NCBI RefSeq assembly: GCF_013340205.1
Contig: NZ_BJTG01000002.1
Coordinates: 372,001-436,000 of the forward strand
DNA length: 64,000 bases
Origin: Anaeromyxobacter diazotrophicus
Lineage (GTDB): Bacteria; Myxococcota; Myxococcia; Myxococcales; Anaeromyxobacteraceae
Reading direction: 5' to 3'
A program made the translations under genes and the position numbers. Under the pieces are notes generated by a model. The model saw only the letters and a list, made by a program, of their open reading frames with translations, was not told the DNA's origin and ran no database searches. Of this stretch, positions 8,512-17,416 are shown piece after piece; position 1 is the stretch's first letter; each line of letters starts with the position of its first letter.

Positions 8512-9819
8512 GTGGCCTCCCCTCATCGGTCCCTCCACCACCGCCCGCCCTCCCGGCTGCGCACCTCGCTCGCGGCCTGCACCGCCGAGGGCGCTGCGGC
8601 CGAGGTGGTGAGCGCCTGCTGCGGCGGGGCGGCGCTCACCGGGTGGGCGCTCCACCTCGGCATGAGCGCGAAGCTGGTGGGGCTCGTCGGCGCGCTGCCG
8701 GTGGTGGCGCAGGTGCTCCAGCTCGCCGGCGCCTTCCTCACCGCGCGCTTCGGCCACCGCCGCACCGCGCTCGCGGCGATCGCCCTCTCGCGCCAGGCCT
8801 TCCTCCCGCTGGCGCTCCTGCCGCTCCTGCCGCTCGGCCCGGACGGCCGCCGCGCGCTCCTGCTCGTCGCGGCCGGCGCGCACCACGGGCTGGGCATCGT
8901 CGCCAACAACGCCTGGAACGCCTGGATGGGCGAGCTCGTGCCGGCCCGGGCGCGGGGCCGCTACTTCGGGCGGCGCACCGCCCTCTGCACGGTGGCGGGC
9001 GGCGCGTGCGCGCTCCTGGCCGGCCTCGCGCTCGACCGCGGCGGCCGGGGCGACGGGGCCGGGCTGGTGCTGCAGCTCCTGGCGCTCCTCGCCTGCGTGG
9101 CCGGCGCCGCCAGCGTGGCGCTCATGGCGCGGCAGCACGCCGGCCCGGCCCGGCGCGAGCCGGCGCGCTGGATGTTCGCCGCGGCGGTGCGCCCGCTCCG
9201 CGACCCCAGGGCGCGCCGCGTGCTCGCCTATGCCGTCGCCTGGAACGGCGCCTGCGGGCTCTCGGCCCCGTTCTTCGGGCTCTACCTGCTCCGCGACCTC
9301 GGCACCGGCTACGCGCTCCTGGCCGCGCAGGGCGCCGGCCTCGCGGCGGCCAAGATCGCGAGCGCCGCCGGCTGGGGCCGCCTCGTCGACCGTGCGGGCG
9401 CGCGCCGGGTGCTGCTCGTCTGTTCGGCGGGCCTGGCGGTCTCGCCGTGGGCGTGGATCGCGAGCGGGCCGGGGCGGCTCTGGCCGCTCGCGCTCGAGAC
9501 CGCGCTCGGCGGCGTGCTGCTGGGCGGGCAGGGCGTGGCGAGCTTCGCGCTGCCGCTCCAGGTCGCGCCGGCGCGCGAGCGCCCGTTCTACCTGGCCGCC
9601 GTCGCCGGGGCGGGCGGCGCCGCCTTCGCCCTCACCTCGGCGGCCGGGGGCGCGCTCGCCGACGCGGCGGGCGGCTGGCCGCTCCGCTCGCTGCTGGTGG
9701 GGGGCGCGGTGCTCCGCCTCGGCGCGGTCGCCGCGGCCTGGGCGCTGCCGGTCGACGGTGCCGCGGCCGCGCCGGCCTCGGCGCCGGTCGCGGACGAGCC
9801 CGTCCGCGCCGCGGCGTAG
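8512..9819 (+). CDS. MFS transporter
   Basis: A 435-aa integral membrane protein with about 12 hydrophobic segments in two halves. Its charged turns are of the major-facilitator type, with RFGHRRTALAAIALSRQ after segment 2 and GRLVDRAGARRVLL in the second half. The start is GTG 8512; TAAGTT lies 15 nt upstream. The substrate is unknown. It follows the debranching enzyme by about 80 nt and may export or import a sugar, but that is inferred from position only. Confidence 0.8.
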   Translation: MASPHRSLHHRPPSRLRTSLAACTAEGAAAEVVSACCGGAALTGWALHLGMSAKLVGLVGALPVVAQVLQLAGAFLTARFGHRRTALAAIALSRQAFLPLALLPLLPLGPDGRRALLLVAAGAHHGLGIVANNAWNAWMGELVPARARGRYFGRRTALCTVAGGACALLAGLALDRGGRGDGAGLVLQLLALLACVAGAASVALMARQHAGPARREPARWMFAAAVRPLRDPRARRVLAYAVAWNGACGLSAPFFGLYLLRDLGTGYALLAAQGAGLAAAKIASAAGWGRLVDRAGARRVLLVCSAGLAVSPWAWIASGPGRLWPLALETALGGVLLGGQGVASFALPLQVAPARERPFYLAAVAGAGGAAFALTSAAGGALADAAGGWPLRSLLVGGAVLRLGAVAAAWALPVDGAAAAPASAPVADEPVRAAA

Positions 9820-10313
9820 CGCGCTCCCCACAAAAAGCGAGAGGCCGCTTTCGCGGCCTCATCAGCTCTGGGCGCGGGGCGCCCTATTTGAACTCCGTGG
9901 CTTGCCCTCGCTGGGGCTCCCCACGGTGGGGGGAGTCGATCATCCGACCACGATCGACTTGGAAGTGAAGGAGGAGCTGGCGTCCCGCGAATCGAGTTTG
10001 AGGCTGGAGTTTCGAGGCGGGGTCACCTTGGTCGGTCTCCGGTAGGACTCGTCTCGGGTACTCTTCAAGTGGCGTGCCGAAACCCTGGTCGATTCGCCTG
10101 TGAGAAAAATCGGCCGCTTGCTCGTTTCACTCTCGGGACGAGGCTGTAAATCATGGGTCATCGCCGAGACCGGGGTCTGCATGCACCCGCCGTCCGTGAC
10201 CCATCTCGGACGGTGTCAGGTTTCTGACGTATCGCGTAAGGGTGCGGCATGTCGACGCACTTCGGCTCTCCGGCGGCGTGCCCACCCGCTCCCGCTCCCA
10301 TTACATTGGCGCG
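9820..10313. other. Non-coding, AT-richer, hairpin-rich interval
   Basis: A stretch of 494 bases without a convincing gene. From about 9880 to 10240 the composition is visibly less GC-rich than the surroundings, and no frame shows codon bias. It holds three perfect inverted repeats: 9841-9848 with 9853-9860, CTCCCC 9917-9922 with 9930-9935, and AGTCGATC 9934-9941 with 9952-9959. It could be a structured RNA or the remains of a mobile element. I did not recognise tmRNA, RNase P RNA, 6S or SRP RNA in it. Confidence 0.6.
9832..9860 (-). terminator. Rho-independent terminator, minus-strand orientation
   Basis: A perfect 8-bp stem GAGGCCGC/GCGGCCTC with a 4-nt loop occupies 9841-9860. Read on the minus strand the stem is followed by TCGCTTTTTG, giving the U-run of an intrinsic terminator. 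On the plus strand no U-run follows. The element therefore ends a transcript coming from the right, but no minus-strand gene is recognisable there; this is why the block at 9861-10240 is suspected of encoding an RNA. Confidence 0.6.
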
Positions 10314-11231
10314 ATGTTCCACACCCCGGACGAGGTCGCGCAGGCGCTGACGGCGGCGGGCTACCTCCCCTCGCGCGAGATCGCGGGCGCGGTCTTCCTC
10401 GCCGAGCGGCTGGCGAAGCCGATCCTGGTCGAGGGCCCGGCGGGCGTCGGCAAGACCGAGCTCGCCCGCGCCTTCGCGGCCGCCTCGGGGCGGCGCCTCA
10501 TCCGGCTGCAGTGCTACGAGGGGCTCGACGCCACCCAGGCCATCTACGAGTGGGAGTACGCGAAGCAGCTCCTCTACACCCAGCTCCTCCGCGATCAGGT
10601 GGGGGCGGCGCTCCAGGGCGCGACGACGCTCGCCGAGGCCGCCGACCGCATCGCCGCCCAGGGGGACGTCTTCTTCAGCCGGCGCTTCCTCTTGCCCCGC
10701 CCCATCCTCGAGGCGGTGACGAGCGCCGACCCGGCGCTGCTCCTGGTGGACGAGATCGACAAGGCCGATCCCGAGCTGGAGGCGTTCCTGCTCGAGGTGC
10801 TGTCGGACTACGCGGTCACGATCCCCGAGCTCGGCACCTTCCGCGCGGCGGCGCCGCCGCGGGTGGTGCTGACCTCCAACGCGGCGCGCGAGCTGTCCGA
10901 CGCCCTGCGGCGGCGCTGCCTGCACCTGCACCTCGACTTCCCGACCCAGGCGCGCGAGCTCGCCATCGTGCGGGCGCGCGCGCCAGAGGTGGGCGAGGCG
11001 CTGGCGCGCCAGGCCGTGGCGGCGGTGGCGAAGCTGCGCCAGCTCGACCTGAAGAAGGCGCCCTCCATCGCCGAGACGCTCGACTGGGCGCGGGCGCTCG
11101 CGCTGCTCGGGGCCGAGACCCTCGACGAGCGGGTCGTGTCGGAGACGCTCGCGCTCGTGCTGAAGCACGAGGCGGATCTCGAGAAGGCGCGGCCGCGCCT
11201 CGCGGACGTCCTCGCGGGCGCGGGGGTGTGA
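10314..11231 (+). CDS. MoxR-family AAA+ ATPase
   Basis: A 305-aa ATPase with Walker A GPAGVGKT (residues 41-48), Walker B LLLVDEIDKAD (about 141-151), sensor-1 VVLTSNAAREL and a helical lid. MoxR proteins act as chaperones that mature or activate partner complexes, often with a von Willebrand A-domain protein encoded next door. No VWA gene follows here. ATG 10314 is preferred over an open frame from 10242 because conserved sequence begins there and TACATT ends 6 nt before it, fitting a leaderless mRNA. Confidence 0.88.
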   Translation: MFHTPDEVAQALTAAGYLPSREIAGAVFLAERLAKPILVEGPAGVGKTELARAFAAASGRRLIRLQCYEGLDATQAIYEWEYAKQLLYTQLLRDQVGAALQGATTLAEAADRIAAQGDVFFSRRFLLPRPILEAVTSADPALLLVDEIDKADPELEAFLLEVLSDYAVTIPELGTFRAAAPPRVVLTSNAARELSDALRRRCLHLHLDFPTQARELAIVRARAPEVGEALARQAVAAVAKLRQLDLKKAPSIAETLDWARALALLGAETLDERVVSETLALVLKHEADLEKARPRLADVLAGAGV

Positions 11232-11402
11232 TCGGCGCGACCCGCGCGGGGCGGCGGGGATGTCGGAGCGCGTGATCCCGGGCTGCTCGACCCCGGCCGG
11301 GCGCGCCGCATGGAGCGGCTGCTCGGCGGGAAGGTGACGGTGCGCCTCCGTGCCTAGATTGCCGCGGGAGATGGGGGTTAGACTCCCCGCCCCAGGCCCC
11401 TC

Positions 11403-14400
11403 ATGGAACCCAAGCGCGTCCTCATCGTCGAGCCGGACAGCAGCTTCGCGCTCTCGCTCGCCTCGCTCTTCCACGACGACGGGCACCAGACCTCCGTCGC
11501 CGCGAGCGCCGCGGACGGGGCGCGGGAGATCGCCGCGCGGCGGCCCGACCTCGTGCTCACCCGGGCTGAGCTCCCGGACGCCTCGGGCTTCGCGCTGTGC
11601 GGGCGCCTGCGCCGCGATCGGCCCGGCCTGCCGGTGGTGCTCTACTCGTCCGACGCCTCGCACGAGGCCCTGGAGGAGCACGCGCGCACCCCCGCCGCGG
11701 CGAACGGCTACCTGGGCATGCCGCTCGACACCGGGGCGCTCCGCCAGCTCGTGTCGAACCTGCTCGTCATGAGCGCGTCCCTCGAGTCGGCGGACGACGC
11801 CATCGTGGACGAGGGTCCGACCGAGGTGCGGCCGGGCGAGCCCCCCGCGCCGCTCGCCTCGGCGCCGGCCGCCCCCGCGCCGCCCCCCGTGCCGCGCCGC
11901 GCGCGCCGGAGCGCGGTGGGGGACGAGGACCGGCTCTTCCTCGAGCGCACCTTCCGCTCCATCTCGGAGCGCCGCGCCGACCTCCTCGCCGAGGCGCGCC
12001 GGCCGCGGCCGCCGCCCTCGCGCCAGCTCCTCGCGACCCCCGAGGGCAAGCTGGAGGTGCTGCGCGAGGACCTCCGCGCGCGCGAGGCGCAGATCGCCCG
12101 CGTGGCGGAGCTGTGGGAGGCGCGTGAGCGCGACCTCGCCCAGGCCGACGACCGGCTCCACGAGAAGGACGTGGAGCTCCAGGGCGTCCGCCTGCAGGTG
12201 GAGGACCTCCTGCGCCGCCTGGCGGAGGCGCGCGACCTCTTCGTGGAGAAGGAGCGCGAGCACGGCGCCTCCATCGAAGGGCTCCTGCTGGAGAAGTTCG
12301 GCCAGGAGAAGGACCTCATCGAGGTGGTGGCGGCCCACGAGCGCAAGATCCACGAGCTCGAGCGCGAGCTGCGCCTGCGCGACGAGGATCTGGGGAAGCG
12401 CCGCCGGGCGCTCGACGGCGCCTCGGAGGAGATCGCGCGGCTGGAGCGGCGGCTCCAGGCGGAGGCGGAGCGGTTCGACGCGCGCGAGCAGGAGCTGCAG
12501 GAGCTGGCGTCGGGGCGCGAGGCCGCGCTCTCCGAGCTGGAGCGGCGCCGCGCCGCCGAGCTCGACGCGGCCGAGGCCGACGCGCGCCGGCACCAGGCCG
12601 CGCTGGAGGCGGCGGGGGCGGCGCAGCGCGCGCTCGCGGCCGAGCTCGAGGAGGCCCGCGCCGCGGCGCAGCGCGCGGCGGCGGATCACGCGGCCCAGCT
12701 CTCCGGGGCCGAGGCGCGGGCGGCGGAGCTCGCGGATCGCCTGGCGGCGGCCGAGGAGCGCGGCCGCGCCGCCGCGGAGGAGGCGGCCGAGGCGCGGCGC
12801 GGGCTCGAGCAGCAGCTCGGCGCCGCGGCCCGGGAGCTCGAGGACGCGCGCAGGGCCGCGAGCGAGGCGGCCGCGGCGCTCGGCGCCCGGCTCGCCGAGG
12901 GCGAGGCGGCGCTGGCGGAGCGCGACGGCCGGCTCGCGCTCCTCGACGGCGAGTACCGCGGGTTCCGGGACGTCGCGCGCGCGCGCGAGGACGAGCTCTC
13001 GCGCGAGCTGCAGGAGCGGCTCGAGCGGCAGGGCGCGCTCGAGGGCGAGCTGGAGGCCGCCGCCGCGGCCCGCGCCGAGGAGGGCGCGGCGCTGCGGGCG
13101 GAGCTGGCCGAGGCCGCCGCCGCGCGGGCGGCCGCCGCCGAGGAGGCCCGGGCCGACGGCGAGCGGCGCGCGGCGGAGCTGGCGGCGGCGCGAGGCCGGG
13201 CCGACGCGCTCGAGGCGGGGCTGGCCGACGAGCGCCGGCGCGCCGCGGAGGCCGAGGCGGCGCTGGCGCGGCGCCTGGACGACGCCGCCGGGGCGCTCGC
13301 TGGGACGCGCGAGGAGCTGGAGCGCGCGCGGGCCGACGGCGGGGCGCTCCGCCGGGCGGTGGAGGAGCGCGAGGCGCGGCTGGCCGAGCGGGCGGCCTTC
13401 ATCGACGGGCTGGAGGCGCAGGCGCGGGAGCGCGCCGAGCGGCTCGCCGCCGCGGAGGCGCGGGGCGAGGACCTGGCGGGGCAGCTCGGGGCGGCGCTCG
13501 CCGAGCGCGAGCGGCTCGCGGCCGAGGCCGAGGAGAGCGCGGCGCGCGCGCGCGGGCTGGCCGAGACGGTGGAGGGCGCCCGGGCCGAGATGTCGAGCCT
13601 CACCCAGCTCCTCGACCAGGCGCGGGCGGACGCGGCGCGGGTGGAGGAGGAGCGCTCCCGCGCCCTGGAGGCGGCGGCGGCGCGGACGGCCGGGCTCGAG
13701 GAGGAGCTCGCCGCGGCGCGCGGCGGGGCGGCCGAGCGCGAGGCGCGGCTCACCGGCGAGCGCGACCAGGCGCGGGCCGAGGCGGCGAGCACCGGCGCGG
13801 CGCTGGCCGAGGTGCAGCGACTCGGGCGCGCCCGCGAGGGCGAGCTGTCCGCGCAGCTCGCGGCCGCGCTGGAGTCGGGCGAGCGCGCTGGCCGCGCGGC
13901 CGCTGCGGCCGCGCAGGCGGCGGCGGAGCGCGAGGCGGCCCTGACCGGGCAGCGCGAGGCGCTGGCGCGCGACCTCGACGACGCCCGCGTGGCGCTCGAC
14001 GCCCTGTCGCGCGAGGCCGAGCGGCGCGTGGCGGAGCTCGACGAGCGCGCGCGGCGGGCCGAGGCCGAGCTGGGCGAGGCGCGCGCCGGGGCGGAGCGCG
14101 CGGCGGCGGGCCACGCGGAGGTGCTCGCGGCCGCCGCCGCCCGCGAGGCCGCGCTGACCGCGGGGCAGGCCGAGGCGGCCGGCCGCGCGGAGGCGCTGTC
14201 GGCCTCGCTCGGCGAGGCGGAGCGCGCGGGGGCGGAGCTGCGCGAGCAGGTGCAGGCGCTCTCGGGCGAGCTCGAGCACGCGCTGGCCGACGGCCGTGCG
14301 CGGGTGGCGGAGGTCGAGCAGGCGCGCGCGCTCGTCTCCGCGCGCGAGCTGGAGCGGGCGCGGGTCGAGGCGGAGCTGACCGAGGAGATCCAGGCGCGCG

Positions 14401-15392
14401 CCGACGCCGAGGCGGGCTGGCGCCGGCAGCTCGAGGCGCTCGGGGCCGAGCGCGATCGCCGCGAGGGCGAGCTGCTGGAGGAGCTGGCGCGCAAGACGGA
14501 GGCCGCCGCCGAGCTCGACCGGCGCTTCGCGGCCGCCGCCGCCGAGCGCGCCCGCCGCGAGGAGGCGCTGCAGAAGGAGCTGGCGGCCCGGGCCGAGGCG
14601 CTCTCCTCGTCCGAGCGGCGGGAGCAGGGCGCGGCCGAGCAGCACGCGGCCGAGCTCGAGGCGCGCGAGAAGCGGCTCGAGGCGCTGGAGGCGGAGCTCG
14701 GGCGGCAGCGCGAAGCGCGCGAGCGGCTGGAGGCGCGGCTGGGCGAGGCGAACGCGCGGCTGGGCGACGCCCAGGCGGCGCGCGCGGCCGAGCGGGCCGA
14801 GGCGGCTCAGCGGGGCGAGGCCCTGGCGCGCCGCGCGGCGGAGCTGGAGGCGGCGCTCTCCGCGGCCGGGCGCGAGCGCGCCGAGGCGGAGCAGGCGCTG
14901 CGCGCCGCGGCCGACGCTGCGCTGGCGCGCGCCGGCGAGCAGGCCGGCGCGGCCGAGGAGGCCGGGCGGCGGCTCGCGGCGGCCGAGGCGCAGCACCTCG
15001 ACCGGGCGCGCGCCCTGGAGGCCGCGCTGCGCGAGGCGCAGGAGGGGAGGGCGCGCGCCGAGCGCGACGCCGCCCAGCGGGTGAGCGCGGCCGAGGCGCG
15101 GGTCGAGGAGGCCGCGCGCGCGAGGGCGCAGCTGCAGCTCGAGCGCAAGGAGGCCGACGCCCGCGCGCTCCGGGCGCTCGCGGAGGCGCAGGCGCGCTAC
15201 CAGGAGGAGCTGGCGCGCCGCGACGAGCTGCGCGGCCAGGAGGCGCAGCGGCTCCAGGCGGCGCTGCAGGAGCGCTCGCGCCTGCTCCGGGTGGCGGAGC
15301 TCGAGCTCCAGCGCCTCAAGGCGGGCAACGTGGCGCGGCTCACGCCGGCGCCCGTCGCCGCCGCCGAGGCGCGCGAGAGCGAGGGGAAGTGA
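11403..15392 (+). CDS. Pseudo-receiver plus giant coiled-coil protein (AglZ/FrzS-like)
   Basis: 1329 aa. Residues about 5-125 form a receiver-like domain opening with RVLIVEPDSS. The position of the phospho-acceptor Asp in the usual DLVLLD pattern reads DLVLTR, so the domain cannot be phosphorylated there. A Pro/Ala linker (about 140-170) leads into roughly 1100 residues of uninterrupted Ala/Glu/Arg heptad coiled coil. This architecture and length match M. xanthus AglZ (about 1395 aa, pseudo-receiver plus coiled coil), a scaffold of gliding motility complexes; FrzS has the same layout but is shorter. Coiled-coil proteins give poor homology evidence, so orthology is inference from architecture. 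TAGACT (11379-11384) is a possible -10. Confidence 0.75.
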   Translation: MEPKRVLIVEPDSSFALSLASLFHDDGHQTSVAASAADGAREIAARRPDLVLTRAELPDASGFALCGRLRRDRPGLPVVLYSSDASHEALEEHARTPAAANGYLGMPLDTGALRQLVSNLLVMSASLESADDAIVDEGPTEVRPGEPPAPLASAPAAPAPPPVPRRARRSAVGDEDRLFLERTFRSISERRADLLAEARRPRPPPSRQLLATPEGKLEVLREDLRAREAQIARVAELWEARERDLAQADDRLHEKDVELQGVRLQVEDLLRRLAEARDLFVEKEREHGASIEGLLLEKFGQEKDLIEVVAAHERKIHELERELRLRDEDLGKRRRALDGASEEIARLERRLQAEAERFDAREQELQELASGREAALSELERRRAAELDAAEADARRHQAALEAAGAAQRALAAELEEARAAAQRAAADHAAQLSGAEARAAELADRLAAAEERGRAAAEEAAEARRGLEQQLGAAARELEDARRAASEAAAALGARLAEGEAALAERDGRLALLDGEYRGFRDVARAREDELSRELQERLERQGALEGELEAAAAARAEEGAALRAELAEAAAARAAAAEEARADGERRAAELAAARGRADALEAGLADERRRAAEAEAALARRLDDAAGALAGTREELERARADGGALRRAVEEREARLAERAAFIDGLEAQARERAERLAAAEARGEDLAGQLGAALAERERLAAEAEESAARARGLAETVEGARAEMSSLTQLLDQARADAARVEEERSRALEAAAARTAGLEEELAAARGGAAEREARLTGERDQARAEAASTGAALAEVQRLGRAREGELSAQLAAALESGERAGRAAAAAAQAAAEREAALTGQREALARDLDDARVALDALSREAERRVAELDERARRAEAELGEARAGAERAAAGHAEVLAAAAAREAALTAGQAEAAGRAEALSASLGEAERAGAELREQVQALSGELEHALADGRARVAEVEQARALVSARELERARVEAELTEEIQARADAEAGWRRQLEALGAERDRREGELLEELARKTEAAAELDRRFAAAAAERARREEALQKELAARAEALSSSERREQGAAEQHAAELEAREKRLEALEAELGRQREARERLEARLGEANARLGDAQAARAAERAEAAQRGEALARRAAELEAALSAAGRERAEAEQALRAAADAALARAGEQAGAAEEAGRRLAAAEAQHLDRARALEAALREAQEGRARAERDAAQRVSAAEARVEEAARARAQLQLERKEADARALRALAEAQARYQEELARRDELRGQEAQRLQAALQERSRLLRVAELELQRLKAGNVARLTPAPVAAAEARESEGK

Positions 15393-15747
15393 CCACCCGC
15401 GGGGCGGGCGGGGCTCGTGGCCGGGCCTCGGCCGGGGTTGCGAGGCCCCTCTCCCCAACCCCTCTCTCCGCTGCGCCTCATGATTCACCACAAGTCGCCC
15501 TAGGCACGTCCCAGCCGGCCGAGAGGTGCGTGGCCGTCCTGCAGTCGCCGCCTCGATGAGCCAGGGCACCGTCCGGCGAGCGGCGCCGGCGAGGCGCCGA
15601 CCCCACGTCCGCGGCGCCGTCCGTGAGATCGGCTCACGAGCCGGTACCGCGCCGTCGCGGCGCCCGCGTCGAGATCCCAGCAAGCCACTCTCAGGTTGTC
15701 GGCGGGGATGAAGACGATGGCGCCCTGGCCTGCGCGGAGCGAGACCC
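15393..15747. other. Intergenic interval without a supported gene
   Basis: 355 bases between the ends of two converging genes. The minus strand holds an open stretch that could read IVFIPADNLRV and neighbours, but it has no proper start and runs out of frame from the cyclase gene. The plus strand has only Arg/Pro-rich chance frames. No clear terminator hairpin with a U-run was found. Confidence 0.5.
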
Positions 15748-17283
15748 TCAGGGCCCGACGCGGCCCGTGACCCGCACGTCGCGCCGGCGGCCGGGTCGGT
15801 CGCGCATGCCGGGGGCGTAGGCCACCACGGCGTCGCGGCCGGCCTGCTTGGCGGCGAAGAGCGCCGCGTCCGCGCAGTCGAGGAGCGCCGCCAGGTCGTC
15901 GGCGTCGTCCGGGAAGACCGCCAGGCCGAGCGAGAGCGTGACGCGGCCGCCGGGGAGGGCGGCGCGGTGCTCGAGCGGCGCCTCCTCCACCAGCCGCCGC
16001 AGCTTCTCCGCCACCTCCAGCGCCGCCGCCCGGTCGGCGCGCGGCAGCACGGCCGCGAACTCCTCGCCGCCGGCGCGCGCCAGCACGTCCACGCGCCGCA
16101 GCGCCCCCGCCAGGAGCTCGCCCACCGCCTTGAGGGTGGTATCGCCGGCGAGCCGCCCGCGCGCCTCGTTGAGCTCCCGGAACCGATCCACGTCGATCAT
16201 GACCACGGCGCAGCCGTGGCCGAAGCGGCGCGACCGCTCGAGCTCCATCTCCAGCCGCTGGAAGAGGCTGCGGCGGTTGTGGAGCCCGGTGAGCGAGTCG
16301 GTCAAGGACAGCGCCACCGTCCGCTCGTGGAGGCGGGCGTTCGCGATCGCCATGGCGAGCTGGCCCGCGACCGACTCGAGGAAGCGGAGCTCGTCCTCGC
16401 CGAAGGCGTCCGGGGCGGGCCGGAAGAAGTCGAGCGCGCCCACGCAGGCGTCCTGCGCGATCATCGGCACCGCCGCCACCGAGCCGTGCTGGCCCCCGGT
16501 CCAGCGCTGCACCGGGAAGCGCGGGTCGCCGTGGGTGTCGCGGACGAGCACCAGCCGCCGCTCGCTGGCGGCGAGGCCCGCCAGCCCCTCGCCGGGAGGG
16601 ACGCGGGTCCCCTTCACCTGGGCGTCCACGCCGAAGGTGCTCGTCACCACCAGCTCGCCGGTCCGCTCGTCGGCCAGGAAGAGGGCGAACGACTCGTATC
16701 CGAGCGCGCCGCCGACGCGGGCGGTGATCTGCGCGAGCAGGTCGTCGAGCCGGAGCGTGGAGCCGCTGGCGCGCGCCAGCTCGGCGAGGAGCGTCAGCTC
16801 GCGCAGGCGCACCTCGAGCCGCTGGTTCGCCTGGTCGAGGAGCCGCGCCTGGGACTCCACCTGCGCCTTGAGCGCGAGCTCGCGCTGCAGGGACTCCATC
16901 GACCGCGCGTCCTCGATGCGCTGCGAGTGGAGGTCGGTGATGGCGGCGAGCGCGGTGTTGAAGCTCTTGGCGAGCTCGCCGAGCTCGTCCTCCGTCTCGA
17001 CCGGCGCCCGGAGGAGGAAGTCCCCCTGCTCGGCGCGCTTCAGCGACGCGACGATGCGCGCCAGCGGCCGCTCCACCAGGAGCCGCACCGAGACGAGGTG
17101 CACCACCGTCGTGACGAGCGCGACCAGCCCCAGGAACGCGAGGGCGAACCCCCACAGACCCGGCGCCGCCTCGCGCGTCTCGAAGCGCACCCAGAGCACG
17201 CCCAGGAGCGAGACGGCCAGCGAGGGGACCCCGACCGCCAGGAGCAGCTTGCGGCCGATGCGGGAGCGGAGGGGGTGGGGCAT
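15748..17283 (-). CDS. Membrane GAF-GGDEF diguanylate cyclase
   Basis: A 511-aa protein predicted to make c-di-GMP from two GTP. Order: two hydrophobic segments in the first 65 residues, a HAMP-like linker (about 65-118), a short coiled coil, a GAF domain (about 165-310) and a GGDEF domain (about 330-490). The catalytic loop reads GGEEF (near residue 404), an active variant, and DSLTGLHNRR and DVDRFRELN are in place. No RxxD inhibitory site was obvious in front of GGEEF. ATG 17283 is followed by a positively charged residue run and the first membrane segment; the open frame extends upstream without conserved sequence. The GAF domain suggests control by a small ligand. Confidence 0.92.
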   Translation of the reverse strand: MPHPLRSRIGRKLLLAVGVPSLAVSLLGVLWVRFETREAAPGLWGFALAFLGLVALVTTVVHLVSVRLLVERPLARIVASLKRAEQGDFLLRAPVETEDELGELAKSFNTALAAITDLHSQRIEDARSMESLQRELALKAQVESQARLLDQANQRLEVRLRELTLLAELARASGSTLRLDDLLAQITARVGGALGYESFALFLADERTGELVVTSTFGVDAQVKGTRVPPGEGLAGLAASERRLVLVRDTHGDPRFPVQRWTGGQHGSVAAVPMIAQDACVGALDFFRPAPDAFGEDELRFLESVAGQLAMAIANARLHERTVALSLTDSLTGLHNRRSLFQRLEMELERSRRFGHGCAVVMIDVDRFRELNEARGRLAGDTTLKAVGELLAGALRRVDVLARAGGEEFAAVLPRADRAAALEVAEKLRRLVEEAPLEHRAALPGGRVTLSLGLAVFPDDADDLAALLDCADAALFAAKQAGRDAVVAYAPGMRDRPGRRRDVRVTGRVGP

Positions 17284-17416
17284 CGCGGAGCGCAGGAGCG
17301 TAGTGGGGCCGCGGCCCGGCCACAAGGGGCGGCCGGCGCCGCCCCGCCCGCGGGCCCCGCGCCGGCGCGGGTGGAGGTTGCATCGGCGCGCCGCCGGCGG
17401 CATGGGAGGGACTCGC

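Noticed and set aside
5920-9831. Minus-strand open frame of about 1300 codons opposite the debranching enzyme and MFS gene
   Set aside because: Composition is that of an antisense shadow (Arg, Glu, Ala, Pro, Gly runs), and the plus-strand genes in the same place are recognised families.
9940-10182. An 80-codon minus-strand frame in the AT-richer block
   Set aside because: Lacks codon bias and any fold, is Ser/Arg/Thr-rich and overlaps the hairpins; it is better explained as part of a non-coding transcript.
9861-10240. tmRNA, RNase P RNA, 6S RNA or SRP RNA
   Set aside because: None of the conserved signatures I know (tRNA-like ends with TTCGA and tag frame, GAGGAAAGTCC-type core, 6S central bubble, SRP GGAA loop) could be found.
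11232-11402. Short frame ending LLGGKVTVRLRA at 11357, like the tail of a lost VWA-type partner of MoxR
   Set aside because: Only about 28 codons, no domain recognisable and no start; a chance frame in GC-rich DNA is as likely.
10158-15683. Very long open frame on the minus strand (about 1840 codons) across the AglZ-like gene
   Set aside because: It is the antisense of the GC-rich Ala/Glu/Arg coiled-coil gene. Its product is Arg/Leu/Gly repeats with no fold, and it crosses intergenic regions and the neighbouring MoxR gene.
15500-15747. Minus-strand stretch reading IVFIPADNLRVACWD as a possible gene fragment
   Set aside because: No start codon, continues the wrong frame of the cyclase gene, and the rest of the frame is Arg/Gly-rich noise. 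It remains possible as a decayed fragment but is not supported.
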